NCBI GenBank assembly: GCA_005808665.1 | Contig: SYLG01000036.1 | Coordinates: forward strand, 1-41,520 | DNA length: 41,520 nt | Direction of reading: 5' to 3' | Source of the DNA: Planctomycetia bacterium | Lineage (GTDB): Bacteria; Planctomycetota; Planctomycetia; Gemmatales; Gemmataceae | In this document: positions 37,026-41,520 of the stretch, piece by piece | Position numbering within the stretch: position 1 is the first letter of the stretch | Layout of the letters: each line of letters starts with the position of its first letter | Translations under genes and position numbers: made by a program | The notes under the pieces: model-generated | What the model saw: only the letters and a program-made list of their open reading frames with translations | Databases searched by the model: none | What the model was told of the DNA's origin: nothing

Positions 37026-37255
37026 AAAGGTCGCCTTCACTCCCATGTTGTCGCCGAAAAAAGGTCGGCGAAACAAAAACCTTGGCAAAATCTGGTACCA
37101 AGCACCTTGGATACCCGGTTAAGATAGGGAAAAAGGGCCAAAAGTCCAAAAAAAGAGCTAGTTCTTGGAGGTAAACCAACCAAAAGTGAACGAAATGACA
37201 TTACAGATAGCCAAAGATATGACATGAAGATTTTGCCGCCAATTGGCTTCGGTGG

Positions 37256-37284
37256 TTGACAGATGTGCCATTTCGTTTTAGGCT
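37256..37284 (+). promoter_or_regulatory. Sigma-70-like promoter for rpsR
   Basis: A perfect -35 box TTGACA (37256-37261), a 17-nt spacer, and TAGGCT at the -10 position (37279-37284, three of six matches). It lies about 40 bases before the rpsR ATG. The -10 is weak, so the call is tentative. Confidence 0.45.
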
Positions 37285-37323
37285 AAAGGTTCGGCAAACA
37301 TCCCTTAAGGTTTCAGGTGGTCA

Positions 37324-37566
37324 ATGGTTCGCAAAAAGAGTTTCGTGGGTAAGAAAAACCGTTGTCGTTTTTGCACCAAGGAGGGATGTCCTCGCCCCAC
37401 TTTCGTTGATTACAAGGATGTCTTCACTCTTAAGAAAATGTGTACCAGCCAAGGCAAAATGTTCTCGCGCAAACGATCTGGCAATTGTGCCGCTTTCCAG
37501 CGGGCGGTTGCCGATTCTGTAAAGCGGGCGCGTTTTCTAGGCCTGCTCCCCTATGTAGGTGAGTAA
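37324..37566 (+). CDS. rpsR: Ribosomal protein bS18
   Basis: 80 residues, the normal size. It binds 16S rRNA on the platform of the 30S subunit next to bS6. The core FVDYKDVFTLKKMCTSQGKM, SGNCAAFQRAV and VKRARFLGLLPYV matches bS18. Cysteines C14, C17, C22 and C40 (RCRFCTKEGC) suggest the zinc-binding form. AGGTGG precedes the ATG at 37324. In most bacteria rpsR lies with rpsF, ssb and rplI; here it is separate, between ppdK and thrS. Confidence 0.96.
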   Translation: MVRKKSFVGKKNRCRFCTKEGCPRPTFVDYKDVFTLKKMCTSQGKMFSRKRSGNCAAFQRAVADSVKRARFLGLLPYVGE

Positions 37567-37567
37567 C

Positions 37568-37584
37568 AAGGACTTTTTGTCCTT
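37568..37584 (+). terminator. Small hairpin after rpsR
   Basis: AAGGAC-TTTTT-GTCCTT, a 6-bp stem with a T5 loop two bases after the rpsR stop. It lies 57-75 bases before the thrS start. It could be a weak terminator or an attenuating element. No T-box-like leader was seen. Confidence 0.35.
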
Positions 37585-37658
37585 CCCCACTCATTCCAAA
37601 CAAAAAGGTTCTCGGCCCGTGCGAGGCCATCCTCCCGGGCTTGGTTCCGGATGAAAGG

Positions 37659-39878
37659 ATGTGCCCCGTGCCCGTTATGATTTTGCCTGATGGTTCCCAG
37701 AAATCCGTGCCATCGGGTTCTTCCTCCAGGGATATCGCCGAATCCATTGGCAAACGCCTGGCCCAAGCCGCCATTGCCGCCCGTGTCAACGGGATTGTCG
37801 TCGATTTATCTGCACCCTTACCCGATTCTGTCGAGCCCCAAACCCTTCAGATCCTCACCGAACAGGGCGATGATTCGCTCGAGGTCCTTCGCCATTCCTC
37901 CGCCCATATTATGGCCAGGGCAGTAGTCCGCCTTTTTCCCAATACCCAATTGGCATTTGGTCCTCCCATTGAAAACGGATTTTATTACGACATCGACTCC
38001 CCAACCCCCATTCGCGAGGAAGATTTCCCACGGATTGAGGAGGAAATGAAAAAAATCATCGCCTTGGCAGAGCCCTTTGAACGCTTTGAGCGAACTGTTC
38101 CCAAGGGACGCGAACTGGTTCAGGGAATGGGCCAGGACTACAAGGTTGAGCACATAGATGGGGAACTCTTCAAATATCCACTCTTGAGCTTTTATCGCCA
38201 AGGGGAGTTCGTTGACCTTTGCCGGGGGCCTCACCTTCCGCACGCCGGCCGGGTCGGTGCTTTTAAAATTCTTTCGATTGCAGGGGCCTACTGGAAAAAC
38301 GATTCCAGCCGGAAGCAACTACAGCGGCTTTATGCCACCGCTTTTTTCTCGCAAAAAGAGCTCGATGATCACCTAAAACGGATGGAAGAAGCCAAAAAAA
38401 GGGATCATCGGCTTTTGGGCAAACAACTCGCCCTGTTCACCATCAGCCAGCAGGTTGGCCCCGGCCTCATTCTGTGGATGCCCCGGGGTGCCCTGGTGCG
38501 GAGCATCCTTGAGAATTTCATCCGGGACGAACTTCTGAAGCGGGGTTATTCCCCCGTTTACACCCCCCATATTGGCAAACTGGAACTCTACCGAACGAGC
38601 GGCCATTTTCCCTATTACCGGGACTCCCAGTTTCCGCCCCTGTACCAACATCCCGCGGCCCAGGCCATTGACCTCCTTCAACACCGACTTTCCGCCGGGG
38701 AACTCTCTCCTGAAAAAGAAACCGAAATGGAAAAGTTTCTCGAACAGGCGAGCCTTTCCATTCCAGGCTATGCCGCCGCGAAAACACAGGCCGAAAAGCT
38801 TGCGATCGTGGATGCCTTTTCCCAGGAATTGTTAGCGAAATTCCAGATTGGCATTCCCGGGTTTGAAAAGGCGGAAGGCCGGGACGACCGTACCAAATTG
38901 CTTTTGGGTTGGCTGGAAAATCAGGAAGGTTACCTCCTGAAACCAATGAATTGTCCCCATCACATTCAGATTTATAAGGCCGAACGACGAAGCTACCGCG
39001 ACCTTCCCCTGCGACTTGCCGAGTTTGGAACGGTTTACCGGTATGAACAGACAGGCGAATTGTCCGGAATGACCCGGGTGCGTGGCTTCACCCAGGACGA
39101 TGCCCACCTTTTCATTACCCCGGAACAAGTGGAAGGCGAACTCCAAAAAAACATCGAGTTGGTCCTTTTCGTCCTGAAAACCCTCGGGCTGAACGACTAT
39201 CGGGTGCGCCTTGGTTTGCGGGCAAAAGGTTCCGATAAATATGTAGGGTCGGATGATGATTGGAACAGCGCGGAGGAGTCGCTTTTACGCATAGTCAAGG
39301 CTCTTGACATGACCTATTCTGCCGAGGAGGGCGAGGCAGCCTTCTATGGCCCCAAGATCGATTTCGTTGTCCGGGACTGCATTGGTCGTGAATGGCAATT
39401 GGGTACGGTTCAGCTGGATTATAACCTTCCCAAACGGTTTGATCTGGAGTACATCGGTGCGGACAACAAGGCTCACCGGCCTGTCATGATCCACAGGGCC
39501 CCCTTTGGCTCCATGGAACGGTTTATGGGCATCCTCATTGAGCACTTTGCCGGGGCTTTCCCCTTTTGGTTGACCCCGGAACAGGTTCGCATCCTTCCAG
39601 TCAGCGAAAAATTCAATGATTACGCCCGTTCGGTGGAATCCAGACTTCGCGAACACGGGTTGAGGGTTACCGGGGAATATAACTCTGAAAAGGTGGGGGC
39701 AAAAATCCGCCAGGCCACTTTGGATAAAGTCCCCGTCATGCTGGTCGTGGGCGATAAAGAAGTTCAGGCAAACGCCGCCGCCGTCCGCCATCGCATCAAG
39801 GGGGACCTTGGCATGATTGGTATTGATGCGCTCATCGGCCAGTTGGAGGCAGATGTCAGGTCCCGAACACTCGTCTAG
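37659..39878 (+). CDS. thrS: Threonyl-tRNA synthetase
   Basis: 739 residues from the ATG at 37659. The start is uncertain: GTG 37668 has the better ribosome spacing (AAAGG, 9 bases) and ATG 37677 opens the TGS domain (MILPDGS). Order of domains: TGS (about 5-65), editing domain with HSSAHIMARAVVRLF and DLCRGPHLPHAG, class II catalytic core with YLLKPMNCPHHI, VRGFTQDDAHLF and IHRAPFGSMERFMG (zinc ligands C and H), and anticodon-binding domain from about 640. Between FPYYRDSQFPPL and YLLKPMNCPHH there is an insertion of about 80-90 residues (about 325-420) compared with the E. coli type, accounting for the long protein. It charges tRNA-Thr in the cytosol. Confidence 0.96.
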   Translation: MCPVPVMILPDGSQKSVPSGSSSRDIAESIGKRLAQAAIAARVNGIVVDLSAPLPDSVEPQTLQILTEQGDDSLEVLRHSSAHIMARAVVRLFPNTQLAFGPPIENGFYYDIDSPTPIREEDFPRIEEEMKKIIALAEPFERFERTVPKGRELVQGMGQDYKVEHIDGELFKYPLLSFYRQGEFVDLCRGPHLPHAGRVGAFKILSIAGAYWKNDSSRKQLQRLYATAFFSQKELDDHLKRMEEAKKRDHRLLGKQLALFTISQQVGPGLILWMPRGALVRSILENFIRDELLKRGYSPVYTPHIGKLELYRTSGHFPYYRDSQFPPLYQHPAAQAIDLLQHRLSAGELSPEKETEMEKFLEQASLSIPGYAAAKTQAEKLAIVDAFSQELLAKFQIGIPGFEKAEGRDDRTKLLLGWLENQEGYLLKPMNCPHHIQIYKAERRSYRDLPLRLAEFGTVYRYEQTGELSGMTRVRGFTQDDAHLFITPEQVEGELQKNIELVLFVLKTLGLNDYRVRLGLRAKGSDKYVGSDDDWNSAEESLLRIVKALDMTYSAEEGEAAFYGPKIDFVVRDCIGREWQLGTVQLDYNLPKRFDLEYIGADNKAHRPVMIHRAPFGSMERFMGILIEHFAGAFPFWLTPEQVRILPVSEKFNDYARSVESRLREHGLRVTGEYNSEKVGAKIRQATLDKVPVMLVVGDKEVQANAAAVRHRIKGDLGMIGIDALIGQLEADVRSRTLV

Positions 39879-39941
39879 CGCCCAAGGCCCCAGGCAGGCC
39901 AAAATCATCAGGACTAAAATCACCAGGAAAAGGGCCACGCC

Positions 39942-40772
39942 ATGAGCGAGTTTGCCTCGGTATCGTTGGACCAAGTCAGGGACTATTGGAATCGCCGCCC
40001 TTGTAATTTGCGCCATTCCAAAAAAGAGGTCGGTTCCAGGGAGTATTTCGACGAAGTCGAAGCCAGGAAATACTTTGTGGAACCCCACATTCCAGGGTTC
40101 GCCGATTTTTCGAAATGGCGGGGCAAGCGCGTTCTGGAGATCGGATGTGGCCTTGGTACCGATACCATGAATTTTGCCCGTGCCGGGGCCAGTGTTGTTG
40201 CCATTGATTATTCTGATGTTTCCCTGGATCTGGCCAGCAAAAGGGCTTGGGCTTTTGGGCTTTCCGATAAAATACATTTTGTTCATGGCAATGCCGAAGA
40301 ATTGGCCTCATTGGTCCCCGAGGGGCCTTATGACCTTGTCTATTCCTTTGGCGTAATCCACCATACCCCCAACCCGGAACGAGTCATTTCCCAAATTCAT
40401 AGGCTCATGGGGCCTGAGTCCGAACTTAGGCTAATGGTATATGCCAAAATCAGCTACAAGACACTATGGCTAATGCACACGGAAGGGCCTTGGGAGATTG
40501 GGACGCTTGACCCGCTGGTTGCCAAAAATTCCGAGGCTCAAACGGGCTGCCCGGTGACCTACACCTATACGCGCAAAGGGCTTGACCGATTCCTGGAGGG
40601 ATTCCAAATCACAGAGGCCAAAAAATCCCACATTTTTACCTGGGACATCGAGCACTACATCAGACACGAATATGTGCGTGACAAAGTTTGGCAGGGTGTC
40701 TCGGAACAGGACCTTGCCGAATGGGAAGAAGAGTTGGGTTGGCATTGGTTGGTAAAAGCCAAATTGGCCTAA
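39942..40772 (+). CDS. Class I SAM-dependent methyltransferase
   Basis: 276 residues with AAAGGG upstream of the ATG. The Rossmann methyltransferase core is at about 60-175: motif I KRVLEIGCGLGTDTMNFARAG, VVAIDYSDVSLDLA (acidic residue for the ribose), and YDLVYSFGVIHHTPNPERVI (motif IV/post-IV). This is the Methyltransf_11/25 type. The C-terminal part (RHEYVRDKVWQGVSEQDLAEWEEELGWH) may bind the substrate, which cannot be named. It follows thrS by 63 bases and may be read with it. Confidence 0.9.
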   Translation: MSEFASVSLDQVRDYWNRRPCNLRHSKKEVGSREYFDEVEARKYFVEPHIPGFADFSKWRGKRVLEIGCGLGTDTMNFARAGASVVAIDYSDVSLDLASKRAWAFGLSDKIHFVHGNAEELASLVPEGPYDLVYSFGVIHHTPNPERVISQIHRLMGPESELRLMVYAKISYKTLWLMHTEGPWEIGTLDPLVAKNSEAQTGCPVTYTYTRKGLDRFLEGFQITEAKKSHIFTWDIEHYIRHEYVRDKVWQGVSEQDLAEWEEELGWHWLVKAKLA

Positions 40773-40826
40773 TTGGCAGTACCTGTTCTACGGTTTTAGG
40801 GAACTGTTCCGTTAAAGGGTATTTAA

Positions 40827-40850
40827 GGTGGCCCCCATTTCGTAGACACC
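40827..40850. repeat. Possible IS terminal repeat
   Basis: The stretch ggtggcccccatttcgtaga plus cacc looks like the ends of some IS3-type elements and lies downstream (transcript direction) of the IS3 transposase relic. The partner end is outside the window. It also resembles the first repeat copy at 90-106 (aaggtgg-Y-cccc-N-tttc), suggesting related ends (inference). Confidence 0.25.
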
Positions 40851-40957
40851 GAGTTAAGGGAAACTGGATTGGGTAAGAATTCCGGGATTCCTGAACCAAA
40901 CCCTAATGGTTGGGTGGTTCCGAGTTCAACTCTATTCTTGTCACTGATTTTTGGCCG

Positions 40958-40996
40958 CTTGCCGCTTGTCACCTTGCGAGGGTGACAAGCGGCAAG
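40958..40996. repeat. Long perfect hairpin, 16-bp stem
   Basis: CTTGCCGCTTGTCACC (40958-40973) and GGTGACAAGCGGCAAG (40981-40996) are exact reverse complements around a 7-nt loop. It lies between the methyltransferase gene and an IS3 relic. It has no T-tract beside it, so it could be a strong stem from a small mobile repeat (REP/MITE-like), or a terminator without a tail. Confidence 0.7.
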
Positions 40997-41036
40997 GGTT
41001 CTAAACCAGCCTGGATTTTTGAAAGGGTCTACTTGG

Positions 41037-41263
41037 TTATCTATTTTCCTTTGTGCTTTGGGGATGCGGGCCTTTTTCCATGAGGAACTCATAAACAAGT
41101 GACAAATGGAACCCACATGGGTTGTAATATCTTTCGATGAACCCGAACATTTCGGTTTTCAAATGTTGCCTGATCCATCGGGAATCAAGGTAAAGACCCA
41201 TTTTGAAGGTCTCAAAAAAGGATTCCATGGGAAAATTGTGGCTAATTAGCCTGAATAATCCGG
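41037..41263 (-). pseudogene. IS3-family transposase (OrfB) C-terminal relic
   Basis: Read on minus from about 41263: GLFRLISHNFP-MESFFETFKMGLY, then FGFIERYYNPCGFHLSLVYEF. This is the end of an IS3-family OrfB transposase, whose usual wording is DNAxMESFFxTLK ... FxYIExFYNxxRxHSxLGYxSP. The catalytic Glu (in MESFF) is kept, but the upstream DDE part is missing behind a TAA stop and a deletion, so it is not functional. No OrfA was found. Confidence 0.7.
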
Positions 41264-41520
41264 TTTAGATGTTCCCTCCGTGCCAACGAAAATCTTGAAA
41301 TTTCCAGAAACACCTATTGACCAATGAGCAAAAAGGAAGACAATCCATAAGGGAAGGTCGATTTTTCTTCGTGTATTTTCGGTATGCGTTCACGGGATTT
41401 TGAGATTTTAGTTGACACGAATGGGTCTTTCCAGCGATACCAGCTGGCATGCAGTCACCCGACATACTTTTGGAAACGGTACACGATCTCGAGACTTTAC
41501 TCAGATGTGCCAGGGAGGAG
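41264..41520. other. Window end, no gene recognised
   Basis: Short frames exist here, but none resembles a known family. It is probably the decayed upstream part of the IS3 element. Confidence 0.5.

Noticed and set aside
34220-37088. Long plus-strand frames opposite ppdK (for example 35577-36458, 293 codons)
   Set aside because: They are mirror frames of a fully convincing PPDK and show no family resemblance.
39285-40286. A 333-codon minus-strand frame
   Set aside because: It runs antisense through both thrS and the methyltransferase gene, which are both certain.

Overview
The window looks like the chromosome of a planctomycete, probably a relative of the Gemmataceae (inference). The evidence is the set of planctomycete-typical families: a DUF1549/DUF1553 + DUF1501 pair, a 980-residue PVC-type propeller/HEAT/cytochrome c protein, a giant secreted beta-helix protein whose N-terminus carries the 'LExLExRxxPA' planctomycetal signature, a chlamydia/plant-type FabI, and a futalosine-pathway MqnD. 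GC content is moderate. Genes are mostly single or in short pairs on both strands.

Layout. 1-9.4 kb: an end of a probable IS element, the giant surface protein (minus strand), a poly-G tract and an ISAs1 transposase remnant, then a kinase-like TPR protein that lacks the catalytic residues. 9.4-12.5 kb: a tRNA 3'-end relic, a secreted aldose 1-epimerase, a NYN-domain protein and a thioredoxin. 12.6-16.1 kb: the DUF1549/1553 + DUF1501 pair, facing a TlpA-like thioredoxin. 16.3-22.7 kb: MFS transporter, FabI, a DUF11-repeat exported protein, and an overlapping holA-pdxA pair. 22.7-26.7 kb: an ABC-2 exporter pair, ParA-like ATPase overlapping YbeY, and a small exported protein. 26.7-29.1 kb: an HNH endonuclease + C5-cytosine methyltransferase restriction-modification pair, tightly abutted to an AguB-type amidase. 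29.3-34.2 kb: MqnD, the PVC cytochrome protein and an exported sugar-phosphate isomerase-like protein. 34.2-40.8 kb: pyruvate phosphate dikinase, ribosomal protein bS18, threonyl-tRNA synthetase and a methyltransferase. 40.8-41.5 kb: IS3-type transposase relic and a long perfect hairpin.

The most interesting observation is at 15489-16046 (minus). One continuous reading frame for an exported TlpA-like thioredoxin is interrupted only by a single TGA, and this TGA sits exactly where the first cysteine of the redox motif belongs (W-R-H-D-[TGA]-L-P-C). The frame, signal peptide and downstream thioredoxin fold are otherwise intact, and a stem-loop of roughly bacterial SECIS size begins just after the TGA. 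The simplest exciting reading is an undescribed selenoprotein with a UxxC active site. The main alternatives are a fresh Cys-to-stop mutation or a base-call error.
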